A stretch of 64,000 nt of DNA from contig NZ_JAPWIJ010000005.1 of assembly GCF_027270735.1 (NCBI RefSeq), positions 124,001 through 188,000 on the forward strand, in the 5' to 3' direction. Below are positions 35,708 to 44,782 of this stretch, piece by piece. The position numbers and the translations under genes were made by a program. The notes under the pieces are model-generated. The model saw only the letters and a program-made list of their open reading frames with translations. It did not search any database and was not told where the DNA came from. The DNA comes from Rhodococcus ruber. GTDB lineage: Bacteria > Actinomycetota > Actinomycetes > Mycobacteriales > Mycobacteriaceae. Each line of letters opens with the position of its first letter. Within the stretch, counting starts at the first letter, position 1.

Positions 35708-36121
35708 GTGCAAGAATCGCAGACCGACCAGACCCGCAAGGTAATCAACACCTTCTACACGGCCATCGACAATGGCGAGGTTCGAGAAGCACTCGGACTT
35801 CTGAGCGATGACTTCGAGGTGACGCAGCCGCCCTACCTGCCCTACGGAGGTACTCACCGCGGCGTTCCTGGATTGAAGGCTGTTTTCCGTGCCGTCGGGG
35901 GTTGGATGATTCCTGCTAGTGCGGAAGTGCAATTCGTCGTCGTCGACGGCGACACAGCCGTGAGCACTGCGCACTCTCGTGTGATCGGTACCAACGCCGA
36001 GGTGGTCGCAATCGAAATATGGCGTGTCCGCGACGGAGAGCTTACGGAATGCCGGGTGTCGTTCCATGACCCCCGTCCGATTCTTGCAGCCCTGTCCAGC
36101 GATGAGGGCGGCGAAGCGTGA
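35708..36121 (+). CDS. SnoaL/NTF2-like (ketosteroid-isomerase fold) protein
   Basis: 137-residue cone-fold protein: helices (VINTFYTAIDNGEVREALGLLSDDF) followed by a curved sheet ending AIEIWRVRDGELTE. Start chosen as GTG 35708 with AAAGGGA upstream; a TTG at 35684 would lengthen it. Members act as isomerases, dehydratases or small-molecule binders. It lies alone on the plus strand between divergent nitroreductase and convergent monooxygenase genes in a catabolic region. Specific reaction unknown; two other NTF2-like genes are at 48966 and 51844. Confidence 0.78.
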   Translation: MQESQTDQTRKVINTFYTAIDNGEVREALGLLSDDFEVTQPPYLPYGGTHRGVPGLKAVFRAVGGWMIPASAEVQFVVVDGDTAVSTAHSRVIGTNAEVVAIEIWRVRDGELTECRVSFHDPRPILAALSSDEGGEA

Positions 36122-36148
36122 TCAATCCCTAGAACACCACGACCCCTC

Positions 36149-37195
36149 CTACGGTGTCCGTGCCGATTCTCGCCCGTTAGCCTCGTCGCCCAGAAGGGTG
36201 CGCACGCGGGGCAAGACCGAACTCGATAGAAACTCCAAGCGTTCGTAGGTATCCGACCACGATTCGCCCGGACCTCCACGAGCAAGAAAATGTACATCCT
36301 CGATCGTCGGGTGACGCTGGATCAGACGCACTATGCTCTCGACCGCTTTGTCTGCGTCCCACAGAGCGATCATCTTCTTGTTCAACACTTCTTCCGACTT
36401 CGTCATCTGCTGGTCGCCGGGAAGATTTCTGTTGGCATGATCCATCGCGTGGGGTCCGACCCTGGACCACTCTCGCTCTGGATCGTCAGCGATGATTGCC
36501 TGTTGCGCAGCGAATATCGGTAAATCAGCTCCCGCACCAGCCTGGGAAGCAAGGTCCACGAACTGTCGAATGTGTCCGTTGAACGCACTGAGGAAGCCAT
36601 CCGAGATCCGGGCGGCACGCGCCATCCCTGCCTCAGAGGTGGCTCCCACGAGAATTCGCGGCGGCGCGGCTGGAACTGGTTGGACGACGGTACCTTCCGG
36701 GATGCGATAGCGTTTCCCTTCGAAGCCGAACGCATGCCCCGACCAGGCACGGCGAAGTATCGTGACCGTCTCCTCCAACAAACTCGGCCTGAATCGCATC
36801 TCGACTCCGAAGCTCTCGAAGTCGGACTTCTTGTGACCTTGGCCCAGTCCCAGGTCGAAACGCCCATCCGACAGGACTGACACCGATGCGGCATCCTCGG
36901 CGAGTCGTAGAGGGTGGTGCAGTGGAGCGACCATGAGGTTGGTTCCGATGCGCACCGAGCGTGTGCGAGCCGCCAGCGCAGATGCGACTATGAGCGGAGA
37001 TGGGGGGTACGTCGATGAGTGCCGTTCCGCCAACCAGACCGACTCGAAACCGACTGACTCCGCCCAAACCACATGCTCTAAAAGGCCAGACCACGAACGT
37101 TCGTAGGAGTTCTGCGGTGACGCTTCGTGTGTGTCGTCGTAGAGGTGCGTGTAGATGAGACCAAATCGGACTGATTGCGGCTTCGTGGACACCAT
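36149..37195 (-). CDS. LLM class flavin-dependent monooxygenase
   Basis: 348-residue luciferase-like TIM barrel. Recognisable blocks: GFESVWLAERHS (flavin-side His), ALAARTRSVRIGTNLMVAPLHHPLRLAEDAA and GRFDLGLGQGH. It uses reduced flavin supplied by a separate reductase, plausibly the flavin reductase at 48277-48816. Reactions in the family include Baeyer-Villiger lactone formation and hydroxylation. ATG 37195 follows GAGGGA; a GTG two codons on is possible. Divergent from two crotonase genes with a palindromic site between. Confidence 0.85.
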   Translation of the reverse strand: MVSTKPQSVRFGLIYTHLYDDTHEASPQNSYERSWSGLLEHVVWAESVGFESVWLAERHSSTYPPSPLIVASALAARTRSVRIGTNLMVAPLHHPLRLAEDAASVSVLSDGRFDLGLGQGHKKSDFESFGVEMRFRPSLLEETVTILRRAWSGHAFGFEGKRYRIPEGTVVQPVPAAPPRILVGATSEAGMARAARISDGFLSAFNGHIRQFVDLASQAGAGADLPIFAAQQAIIADDPEREWSRVGPHAMDHANRNLPGDQQMTKSEEVLNKKMIALWDADKAVESIVRLIQRHPTIEDVHFLARGGPGESWSDTYERLEFLSSSVLPRVRTLLGDEANGRESARTP

Positions 37196-37287
37196 GTTCC
37201 CTCGCGTTCGGGCAGAGCAATGCCCCCGACGGGCATAGGCTCCGACACTACTTTCAACTGTCCAGACTTTGGACATCCGTTATCTAA

Positions 37288-37300
37288 TGACATAGTGTCA
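37288..37300. promoter_or_regulatory. palindrome in divergent LLM/crotonase promoter
   Basis: TGACATAGTGTCA is a perfect inverted repeat with a 3-base centre, in the 135-base space between divergent genes. Plausible regulator site, perhaps for one of the TetR proteins; not proven. Confidence 0.4.
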
Positions 37301-37330
37301 GAGTTCGGTTCTCGACGAAAGGCCCATGTG

Positions 37331-38128
37331 ATGTCGATTTTCAGATCCGAGTCTCTATGCGCGACGGCAGACGGGCATGTCGCCCGGTTGGTGTTGACTC
37401 GACCCGATGAGATGAACCCATTCGACGAAAACATGCACTCCGACTTCGTGAATGCACTCAGCGTGATATCTACAATGCCGAACATTCGAGTAATCCTGCT
37501 GACTTCGACGGGACGGGCATTCTCGGCTGGTGGCGATGTTGGAATGATGCGAGAGGTCGCGTCCGACCGCGAGCGGGCGCGGCGCATGATCGACAACGGC
37601 TATCGTCTTTTCCTCACCGTGCTGGAGCTGCGAGTTCCCCTCGTGTGCGCTGTTCAGGGTCCCGCGATGGGCTTGGGCGCCAATATTGCTTTCGCCGCAG
37701 ACGCGCTCGTCGCCGTGAAGACTGCCAGATTCGCGGACTCTCATGTTCTGATGGGTCTGGTCGCCGGGGACGGCGGCGCTGTCGTGTGGCCGCAAGTTGG
37801 CGGCATGATGCGTGCGAAATGGCACCTACTCACCGGTCAGCCGATCACAGCCTCGGACGCTTACGCCGCGGGCATGATCACCGAGGTCGTGGATACGGTG
37901 CCCGAACTCGAGCCTGCCGCAGAAGCCATCGCACAGCGGCTGGCAGGACTCCCACCCCTGGCTGTACAAGGAACGAAAAAAGCCATGAACCAGATCTTGC
38001 TCGGCAGAGCACGCGAAGCCCTTCAGGTCGGCTTGATGTACGAGCTCGACACAATTGGCTCCGAAGACATGATCGAAGCGACAACTGCATTCCTCGATAA
38101 GCGCTCCCCGACATTCGTAGGACGGTAA
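37331..38128 (+). CDS. crotonase-family enzyme lacking both catalytic glutamates
   Basis: 265-residue enoyl-CoA hydratase/isomerase fold. The oxyanion-hole block GRAFSAGGDVGMM and the second CoA-binding block PAMGLGANIAFAADALVA are present. Where hydratases carry Glu, this one has FADSHVLMGLVAGDGG (His) and RAKWHLLTG (Trp), so simple hydration is doubtful. This variant occurs in a known crotonase subgroup. ATG 37331, preceded by AAAGG. The next crotonase begins 2 bases after its stop. Could be an isomerase, decarboxylase or ring hydrolase; unknown. Confidence 0.83.
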   Translation: MSIFRSESLCATADGHVARLVLTRPDEMNPFDENMHSDFVNALSVISTMPNIRVILLTSTGRAFSAGGDVGMMREVASDRERARRMIDNGYRLFLTVLELRVPLVCAVQGPAMGLGANIAFAADALVAVKTARFADSHVLMGLVAGDGGAVVWPQVGGMMRAKWHLLTGQPITASDAYAAGMITEVVDTVPELEPAAEAIAQRLAGLPPLAVQGTKKAMNQILLGRAREALQVGLMYELDTIGSEDMIEATTAFLDKRSPTFVGR

Positions 38129-38130
38129 CG

Positions 38131-38904
38131 ATGACCGACTCAGAGGTTACCTATCAGGTCACCGGACACACTGCCATCATCACGTTGAACAGGCCCCACG
38201 TCCGCAACGCCGTCAACGCTCAGATGGCGAAAATGATCGAATCCTACTGCGACACTGCCGATTCTGATGACCATGTATGGACTGTGGTGGTGGCTGCGGC
38301 CGGGAATGCATTCTGCTCCGGCATCGATCTCAACTCGGTAGCATCCGGCGGGTTTCGCGACGTATCCACCGAGCGCGGGGGCTTCGCTGGATTCGTGCAG
38401 CGAAAAAGAACCAAACCGTACATCGCCGCCGTCGATGGCCCTGCACTGGCAGGAGGCTGTGAGATCGCTCTTGCGTGCGACCTTGTGATCGCCTCCGAAG
38501 CCGCGACGTTCGGTATCCCTGAAGTCAAGCGCTCGTTGATCGCAGCGGCCGGTGGTTTGATGCGGCTGCCGCAGCGACTTCCACGAGGCGTTGCGATGGA
38601 AATGGCCCTCACGGGCGACCCGATATCGGCATCCACGGCTGCCGGATTCGGCCTCGTCAGCGAAGTAGTTTCACCTGGTCAAGCGCTGAACTCGGCCCTC
38701 GGATTGGCCGAACGCATCAATCTCAACGCACCGTTGGCCGTTCGCGCGAGCCGCACCGCAATGCTGGATGCGCTCGACGCTCCCGACGGTGACGGCTGGC
38801 GCATCTGCTGGCGTGCCGCAAAATCATTGTTCGACACAGACGATTTTCGGGAAGGACCCACTGCGTACCTCGAAAAGCGAGCCCCCGAATGGAAGGCACG
38901 CTGA
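38131..38904 (+). CDS. enoyl-CoA hydratase
   Basis: 257-residue crotonase with complete hydratase residues: oxyanion hole GNAFCSGIDL, PALAGGCEIALACDLVIAS, first Glu in FGIPEVKRSL and second Glu in VAMEMALTG. It adds water to trans-2-enoyl-CoA in beta-oxidation. Directly follows another crotonase gene (2-base gap), so the pair is co-expressed, and precedes a strong bidirectional hairpin separating it from the convergent P450 gene. Confidence 0.9.
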   Translation: MTDSEVTYQVTGHTAIITLNRPHVRNAVNAQMAKMIESYCDTADSDDHVWTVVVAAAGNAFCSGIDLNSVASGGFRDVSTERGGFAGFVQRKRTKPYIAAVDGPALAGGCEIALACDLVIASEAATFGIPEVKRSLIAAAGGLMRLPQRLPRGVAMEMALTGDPISASTAAGFGLVSEVVSPGQALNSALGLAERINLNAPLAVRASRTAMLDALDAPDGDGWRICWRAAKSLFDTDDFREGPTAYLEKRAPEWKAR

Positions 38905-38924
38905 ATCCTCCACGCGAACCAATA

Positions 38925-38970
38925 CCGATCCCGGCTGAACGGACACATGCTCCGCTTCAGCCGGAATCGG
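38925..38970. terminator. bidirectional terminator between crotonase and P450 genes
   Basis: Long hairpin: CCGAT, CCGGCTGAA and CGGA on the left (38925-38943) pair with TCCG, TTCAGCCGG and ATCGG on the right (38951-38970), with two small bulges and a 7-base loop. It lies between convergent stops. Confidence 0.75.
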
Positions 38971-38975
38971 CCGTT

Positions 38976-40184
38976 CTAACGAGTCGTCGCCGGCATACTG
39001 ATGTACCCGTTGACAACCGAGGCGTTCGGTAGGGGTACAGCCGCATCGCCGTCCACCACCAAGTCCGGCATCAGTTCGAGAATGGACTCCAGTACCATCA
39101 CCAGTTCTTGGCGAGCGAAGTTCGCTCCAGGGCACCTGTGCACGCCCCAACCGAAGCTCAAGTGTCGGTTGGGTTTCCGGTCGAACTGGATCTCGTACGG
39201 AACGGGGAATGCGTCCTCGTCGAAGTTCGACGCCGCCCACGAAAGAAGTACACGATCACCGGGTGCCATCCTTACCCCACCAACTGTCACATCCTCGGTG
39301 ACCGTCCTGCCGGAAAACACTGCCGGGGCAAAGTAACGAACGAATTCGTCCACCGCCGACGGTAGCAACGACGGCGTTCCCACAAGAACAGCCTTGCGTT
39401 CAGGGTTCTCGGACAGATATCTCAGGATGTGTGCAATGAGACTGCTGGTCGTGTCGAAACCACCACCGAAGACCACCCAGATCACTTCGACGATTCGGTC
39501 GTCAGAGAGCAGAACACCGTTTTCGTCCTCGGTGGCAATGAGAACGCTGACCAGGTCACTCCCCGGGGCCTTCCTTCGTTCCGCGATCAACTCGCGCAAC
39601 TTGGCCTGGGCACGCTCGATGTCCATCAACAACCGCGGAAATTCTCGATCGCCAGGTTTGAGGAAGGCCTGTTCGTGAACAGGCTTGACGTAGAGCTCCC
39701 AGTCCTCGGTTGGCAGACCGAAGTAGTCCAGTGTCAGCATCGCTGTCAGAGGGTTGGCCAATTCGTCCACGACATCGAAGGCCTGCAGTTGGGCAACGCG
39801 CTCGACGTGCGCATTGACAACTTCCCGCATACGGGGAAAGTAGGCCCTGAGCGCGTCTCCCTGAAACCACGTAGTGACCACGCGTTTGAGTGGTGTGTGT
39901 TCAGGCGGGTCCGTCTCGAGGAAGCCGAGGCGCACTGGGCTTGCAGGAATCAAAATCCCGCCGCCCGGCCCTTCGCCCAAGTCGTTCGAATTTGCAAAAG
40001 TTTCATGATTCAATGCAAGATCGGACACCTCCTGTCGTCGCGAAATCACATGGTAACCACCGCTGTTGGAAGTGTGCAGCACCGGACACTTGTGCATTTC
40101 GCCATAGATCGCGGGAATGCTCTTCTGCACTTCGGCGGAGTTGTGGTCGAAGTCGTCGATCAGGACTTTCAATCGGTCGGTCAC
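38976..40184 (-). CDS. cytochrome P450
   Basis: 402-residue bacterial P450. Heme-ligand loop FGWGVHRCPGANFARQEL near the C-terminus, ExxR in DEFVRY, and the oxygen-binding helix GGGFDTTSSLIAH. Start GTG 40184 has AAAGGGA upstream; the earlier in-frame start is not conserved. It hydroxylates a substrate using electrons from a ferredoxin or fused reductase. No ferredoxin gene is adjacent; the 2Fe-2S reductase at 60280-61230 is a candidate donor (inference). Followed upstream by an SDR gene that could oxidise the alcohol product. Confidence 0.92.
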   Translation of the reverse strand: MTDRLKVLIDDFDHNSAEVQKSIPAIYGEMHKCPVLHTSNSGGYHVISRRQEVSDLALNHETFANSNDLGEGPGGGILIPASPVRLGFLETDPPEHTPLKRVVTTWFQGDALRAYFPRMREVVNAHVERVAQLQAFDVVDELANPLTAMLTLDYFGLPTEDWELYVKPVHEQAFLKPGDREFPRLLMDIERAQAKLRELIAERRKAPGSDLVSVLIATEDENGVLLSDDRIVEVIWVVFGGGFDTTSSLIAHILRYLSENPERKAVLVGTPSLLPSAVDEFVRYFAPAVFSGRTVTEDVTVGGVRMAPGDRVLLSWAASNFDEDAFPVPYEIQFDRKPNRHLSFGWGVHRCPGANFARQELVMVLESILELMPDLVVDGDAAVPLPNASVVNGYISMPATTR

Positions 40185-40274
40185 GTTGGTGTTCCCTTTT
40201 GTGGTAGCTCCGACCGCGAAGTGCAAGGCGCTGCGACGGTCGTGGACGTGCTCTAGCAGCAGATCTGGAGCAGC

Positions 40275-40994
40275 TCAGACGGCGACGAAGCCGCCGTCGA
40301 TGACAAGTTCCGAGCCGGTCATGTAGCTCGCTTCATCGCTGGCCAGGAAGAGAATGCCGTTGGCGATCTCCCTCGTCGATGCCGCTCTGCCGATCGGAGT
40401 CATTCCCAGAACTGCCGCGATGGCAGCGTCGCCGGCCTCCTTGAGGAGCCCGGTGTCGATCAGACCGGGAAACACGGAGTTCGAACGTATGCCCGCGGCC
40501 GCGTAGGTCACAGCGACGTGTTTGGTCAACGTCCTGATTCCACCTTTGGTCGCTCCATACGGTGCCATCGTAGGTGTACCCGTCAGCGCAACGGTCGACG
40601 CTATATTGACAATCGAGCCGCCGTTCGACTTCACCATTGCTGGTATGGCAGTTTTGAGCCCCAGGAACGTTCCGGTCAGGTTGACGTTGAGGACTGAGTT
40701 CCAGTCGTCCAGCGTGACATCGGTCAACACGTCGAATGTCTTCACGATCGAGGCGTTGTTGACCAGTATGTCGAGCCCACCGTGTGTTTCGACGATCTCA
40801 TCGACCAAGGCTGTCCAGTCATCGGGATCCGACACGTCGAGATGCCGCTGATGGACACCGTCCGTCTGGTAGTCCCCAAGAACCACATCGCCCGCGTACA
40901 CGATCGCACCTTCCGATGCGAACAATTCCGCAGTCTCGCGACCGAGCCCCTTGCCGCCTCCGGTGATTATGGCAATTTTGTCTTTCAATCTCAC
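40275..40994 (-). CDS. short-chain dehydrogenase/reductase
   Basis: 239-residue classical SDR: TGGGKGLGR (11-19), NNAS at about 87, active-site Ser in NIASTVAL and YGATK. C-terminal YMTGSELVIDGGF. GTG 40994 with AGGAA upstream. Gene order suggests it oxidises the alcohol formed by the P450 encoded next, or a hydroxyacyl-CoA. A strong hairpin separates it from the upstream monooxygenase gene. Confidence 0.88.
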   Translation of the reverse strand: MRLKDKIAIITGGGKGLGRETAELFASEGAIVYAGDVVLGDYQTDGVHQRHLDVSDPDDWTALVDEIVETHGGLDILVNNASIVKTFDVLTDVTLDDWNSVLNVNLTGTFLGLKTAIPAMVKSNGGSIVNIASTVALTGTPTMAPYGATKGGIRTLTKHVAVTYAAAGIRSNSVFPGLIDTGLLKEAGDAAIAAVLGMTPIGRAASTREIANGILFLASDEASYMTGSELVIDGGFVAV

Positions 40995-41040
40995 AGTAGT
41001 TCCTATTCTGTTGCCGCGCAGGGGATGTGGTGCCTTGGAG

Positions 41041-41084
41041 CTTCTCCGCGGCCGACGCTGAACAGCACGCCGGCCGCGGAGAAG
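41041..41084 (-). terminator. 14-bp perfect hairpin after the LLM gene
   Basis: Arms 41041-41054 and 41071-41084 are exact complements with a 16-base loop, starting 4 bases after the stop of the monooxygenase gene. It could terminate or attenuate read-through into the SDR and P450 genes. Confidence 0.65.
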
Positions 41085-41087
41085 GAC

Positions 41088-42320
41088 CTACATGAACTTG
41101 GCGAAGACCTCTTGGCTCACACGCTCGAGCTGGCGCATCGTGACCTCGGGCGGAAGTGAACCCTGCCCCGCCTGCTGATATGCCAAGTGGCTGACATTGG
41201 CACCGATCCCGTGACCGGTCCGTAGATCGTCGACCTGCTCCGCTACATCCGAGGGTGTGCCACACAGAATGAACTTTGTATCGACCCACCGTTTCGCAAG
41301 AGCCTCGGGTGAATCGAACATCAACGGGAAGTTCGCAGGGTCATCCTCCGGTCGCCTCCAGTTTTCCATGAAGCCGAAGTTCTGGAAGTAGTCGTAGAAG
41401 ACCTGACCCGGGCCCCGCACTGCGATGTCGAACGCTTCGTCGTACGAGTCGCCGACGATTACCTCGCGCACCGGACAGACGTTCTCACCGAGCTCGACAT
41501 CACGGCCGACGCCAGCTGCCGTCTTCTGGAAGAGCTCGAGAAAATCCTGGAATTTACTGGGGTCGCTGTTACTGATGAGCATGTTGTAGCCCTCGGCGGC
41601 GGCGTTCACCAGCGTCTGCGGGTTAAGTGTGAACGGAAGCCACAGCTGTGGATACGGCCGGCTGTACGGAGCCGGTACGACTCCGATCTTGGCGATCGTA
41701 TCGTCGTCGTTCACTTCACCAGGACTGCCGTACCGCCGCGCGATCGCGGCGCCGCCGTAATTCTTGATGCCTTCGTAGGGGAACGGGACCTGTATGTGCT
41801 TACCGTTGTAGTTGAACGCGTCTTCGGTCCACGCGAGCTTGATGACCTCGACATACTCGGTATAGATCTCGCGATTGCGAGTATCGGATTCCGAACCCGG
41901 CATTCCGCTCGTCACGTTTTCTTGCTGCGCCATGGTTTGCATCCAGCGCGCTTGGTAACCGCGGGCCAAGGCCACCTCGATGCGGCCCGGGAACATCTGG
42001 TCGAACATCGCCGCTTGTTCGGCTACATAGAGGGGATTGGTGGAGACCGGGACAAGAGACAAAGGAATGAACTTGATGTTGCGGGTGAGCGTGGCGAGCT
42101 TTGTGTACAACATCATTGGCTGCGAGTTGACCTCGTAACCTTCGGTGTGGAAATGATGCTCGGCTGTTCCGTATCCGTAGAAACCGAGTTCGTCGGCACG
42201 TAGAACTAGCGCTTGAACCTCTGCAAGCATCTTCTGGTAGGCCTCGGTATTTCGACCGATCGGTGCCAGTTTTTCCTTGTCACCAGGAATCTGCGGAATG
42301 TGACTGAGAACGAACTTCAT
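41088..42320 (-). CDS. LLM class flavin-dependent monooxygenase
   Basis: 410-residue luciferase-like protein of the larger subgroup. N-terminal barrel blocks: YGYGTAEHHFHTEG, KFIPLSLVPVSTNPLYVAEQAAMFDQ and GRIEVALARGYQ. It needs reduced FMN from a partner reductase. The two luciferase-like genes in the window are only distantly alike and probably catalyse different steps. It lies between an NAD-dependent dehydrogenase-like gene (47-base gap) and an SDR/P450 pair. Substrate unknown. Confidence 0.85.
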   Translation of the reverse strand: MKFVLSHIPQIPGDKEKLAPIGRNTEAYQKMLAEVQALVLRADELGFYGYGTAEHHFHTEGYEVNSQPMMLYTKLATLTRNIKFIPLSLVPVSTNPLYVAEQAAMFDQMFPGRIEVALARGYQARWMQTMAQQENVTSGMPGSESDTRNREIYTEYVEVIKLAWTEDAFNYNGKHIQVPFPYEGIKNYGGAAIARRYGSPGEVNDDDTIAKIGVVPAPYSRPYPQLWLPFTLNPQTLVNAAAEGYNMLISNSDPSKFQDFLELFQKTAAGVGRDVELGENVCPVREVIVGDSYDEAFDIAVRGPGQVFYDYFQNFGFMENWRRPEDDPANFPLMFDSPEALAKRWVDTKFILCGTPSDVAEQVDDLRTGHGIGANVSHLAYQQAGQGSLPPEVTMRQLERVSQEVFAKFM

Positions 42321-42367
42321 GAGATCACTTTCTTTTTCTGTGTTCGAGAGTGAATATGTTCAGCACG

Positions 42368-43447
42368 TCATCCGACAATGGATTTCCGGGTACCGAGGTC
42401 CCGGAAGTCCGGCGTGTGGTGGGTGAACACCGAGGGCGAGACGAACCCGGGGGCAGCCTCGCAGACCACGGAGATCGCCTGAATGATCGGCATCGCCGTG
42501 ATGTACGACGTCAAAAATGTTTCGTCTCCGGGCCGGAAGTGCGAACGATCCACCAAAGAGGCATACGCTGAGATATCAGCTCGAATCGATACCGGCTTAC
42601 CCTCTACCTCGATGATCCATCGGTCGTCGCCGCTGAATACCCATCGAATGACGGTCCTCAATCGCTCTTTACCGTCGATCGTGGCCGAGTAAATGTATTC
42701 GAGATTGGACACGTTGCCCTTGGCGATCGTACCCGTCTTGAGGACCAGATCTTCGTCCGCCACCGAATAATTTGTTTGCATCGATATCTCGACCGGTTTA
42801 CCGAACAGGGCGAGGCCGACTTGAGTCAATTCTTCTGCGAAAACGGTCATGAGCAGGTTGTCGAGAAAAGGATTCGGAGCTTCGGCGACCGACAAGGGCT
42901 GACCTACGCCGAACACTTTCATGGTTTCCAACGATGTCCCCGAGACGTTGACGTACTCCTCCATCGTCACCGACTCGAGTTCGGTACACATTCCCGTCAG
43001 CGCAACAGCAATTCGCTCGAAGAAGAATCCTGGCTGCTCGCCTGTACCGTGCAGGCTCGAACCACCTGCGATGCAAGCGTCTTCGATACGCCGTGCGTAG
43101 TCCTCCCCATGGTAGGGCGGGTAGAAGTAGGCGGTTGCGGAAATGACGTTCTTACCGGACTCCAAGAGCGCGATCGTATCGGCGTTCATTCCGTCGGGGT
43201 CGATAGGCGGCTGCCCGCAGTAGAGAACACAGTCAGCGTCGAGCGCAAGGACCGACTCTTTGTCCGTACTGATCTTCAGCCCCGACGGCGACTCGCCGAT
43301 GAACGTTCCGACATCGAGGCCCTCCTTGCTCGCACTGTGCGCCAGCACCCCGACGACCTCGAACTCCGCCCGGCCGTGCAACAACTTCAGGCATGCCGTT
43401 CCCACAGCTCCCGGGCCCCATACGATTATCTTGTAGGGATCGCGCAT
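42368..43447 (-). CDS. NAD(P)-binding dehydrogenase, dihydrodipicolinate-reductase-like
   Basis: 359-residue protein with an N-terminal Rossmann fold (IIVWGPGAVGTACLK) and a long C-terminal catalytic or dimerisation domain. The pattern matches the amine/dihydrodipicolinate-reductase-like dehydrogenases frequent in actinobacterial catabolic clusters, where they are found with luciferase-like and crotonase genes. ATG 43447 with GGAG upstream. Divergent from the nitronate-monooxygenase-like gene (210 bases between). The substrate is not known; calling it an amino-acid biosynthesis enzyme would be wrong from context. Confidence 0.75.
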   Translation of the reverse strand: MRDPYKIIVWGPGAVGTACLKLLHGRAEFEVVGVLAHSASKEGLDVGTFIGESPSGLKISTDKESVLALDADCVLYCGQPPIDPDGMNADTIALLESGKNVISATAYFYPPYHGEDYARRIEDACIAGGSSLHGTGEQPGFFFERIAVALTGMCTELESVTMEEYVNVSGTSLETMKVFGVGQPLSVAEAPNPFLDNLLMTVFAEELTQVGLALFGKPVEISMQTNYSVADEDLVLKTGTIAKGNVSNLEYIYSATIDGKERLRTVIRWVFSGDDRWIIEVEGKPVSIRADISAYASLVDRSHFRPGDETFLTSYITAMPIIQAISVVCEAAPGFVSPSVFTHHTPDFRDLGTRKSIVG

Positions 43448-43657
43448 ATGTCACTGTCTCCTATTGACGATTGCCGCTCAACCGAATTCGTCGAGTGACA
43501 TTGACGGAAACCGGCGTCCATTTCCTGCACCGGCTCGGTGTGACTAGACTAACAGTCCGTCAGCGACTGTGCAATGCGGCATACGGTGACGTTACGATCT
43601 CGGACAGTTGTTCCGTGCGCCTGACACCGGTGTGCGGGCACCACAGGGAAGGCTCGG

Positions 43658-44782
43658 ATGAAGACAGCGATCTGCGCGATGCTCGGAATTGATTTCCCAC
43701 TGATCGCATTCACCCATTGCGCCGATGTGGTTGTGGCAGTGACCAATGCGGGCGGACTGGGAGTACTCGGAGCTTCAGGCAGATCCCCGGCTCAGTTGGA
43801 CGACGACCTTGCTTGGATCGATGCGCGAGTCGCCGGTCGACCCTATGGCGTGGACATCGTGTGTCCAGCGTCCGATACATCGACGACCGATGCGGCTGAT
43901 CCTGCGCGCATGGCAGATTCGGTTCCCGACGGACACCGACATTTCGTCAACCAGTTCCTCAAGCAACACGACCTGCCGTTCCGGCACGAGCAGAAGGACA
44001 TGAACAACCCGATGCGGGTCGACCACGCGATGGGACAACAACTGCTCGATGTCGCGTTTCGCCATCCGATCGCTCTCGTCGCCAACGCACTGGGCGTGCC
44101 GCCACGAACCATGATCGATACCGCTCATTCGTCAGGTGTACTCGTCGCCGGGCTCGTCGGGACAGCCAGGCACGCTGTCGAACATGTGGCCGCTGGAGTC
44201 GATTTCGTCGTCGCCCAAGGTACGGAAGCCGGCGGTCACACCGGCGAGATCAGCACGCTCGTGCTGGTACCCGAAGTTATCGAAGCGTTGAGGCACACTC
44301 GACACGTACCGGTCATTGCGGCCGGTGGCATCGTGACCGGACGTCAGATGGCTGCCGCCATGGCTTTGGGGGCGGAGGGAGTATGGACCGGCTCGGTCTG
44401 GTTGACCACTGCAGAGGCGGAAACGCCTGCTGCCACCGTGTCGCGGATGCTCGAGGCTTCCTCGACCGACGCAGTGAGAAGTAGGTCGCGAACCGGCAAA
44501 CCATGCCGCCAACTACGCTCTACTTGGACTGACGCGTGGGACGCAGACGCCAGCCCACCGCCTCTGCCGATGCCGTTTCAATCTCTGCTCAGTGAGCCGG
44601 TGCTTCGAAGAGTGGACCAACTTGCGGAAAGCGATTCGAATGCGCTGGCGTGCGCCACCTACTTCGTTGGACAGGGGGTTGGCCTCCTGCGGTCCAGGCG
44701 ACATGTTCGTGACGTAATCAACGAAATGCTCGAAGACTTCGTCGACGCCATCGATGGTTTGACCGCCACCCTCACGGACTGA
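43658..44782 (+). CDS. nitronate monooxygenase (2-nitropropane dioxygenase) family protein
   Basis: 374-residue FMN TIM-barrel. N-terminal PLIAFTHCADVVVAVTNAGGLGVLG, the catalytic-loop region GTEAGGHTGEIST and the FMN-phosphate block IAAGGIVTGRQMAAAMALGAEGVWTGS are clear. Members oxidise nitronates or act as NADH:quinone or enoyl reductases; catabolic-cluster members are often of unknown function. ATG 43658 with GGGAAGG upstream. Ends 11 bases inside the convergent thiolase-like gene. Confidence 0.85.
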   Translation: MKTAICAMLGIDFPLIAFTHCADVVVAVTNAGGLGVLGASGRSPAQLDDDLAWIDARVAGRPYGVDIVCPASDTSTTDAADPARMADSVPDGHRHFVNQFLKQHDLPFRHEQKDMNNPMRVDHAMGQQLLDVAFRHPIALVANALGVPPRTMIDTAHSSGVLVAGLVGTARHAVEHVAAGVDFVVAQGTEAGGHTGEISTLVLVPEVIEALRHTRHVPVIAAGGIVTGRQMAAAMALGAEGVWTGSVWLTTAEAETPAATVSRMLEASSTDAVRSRSRTGKPCRQLRSTWTDAWDADASPPPLPMPFQSLLSEPVLRRVDQLAESDSNALACATYFVGQGVGLLRSRRHVRDVINEMLEDFVDAIDGLTATLTD

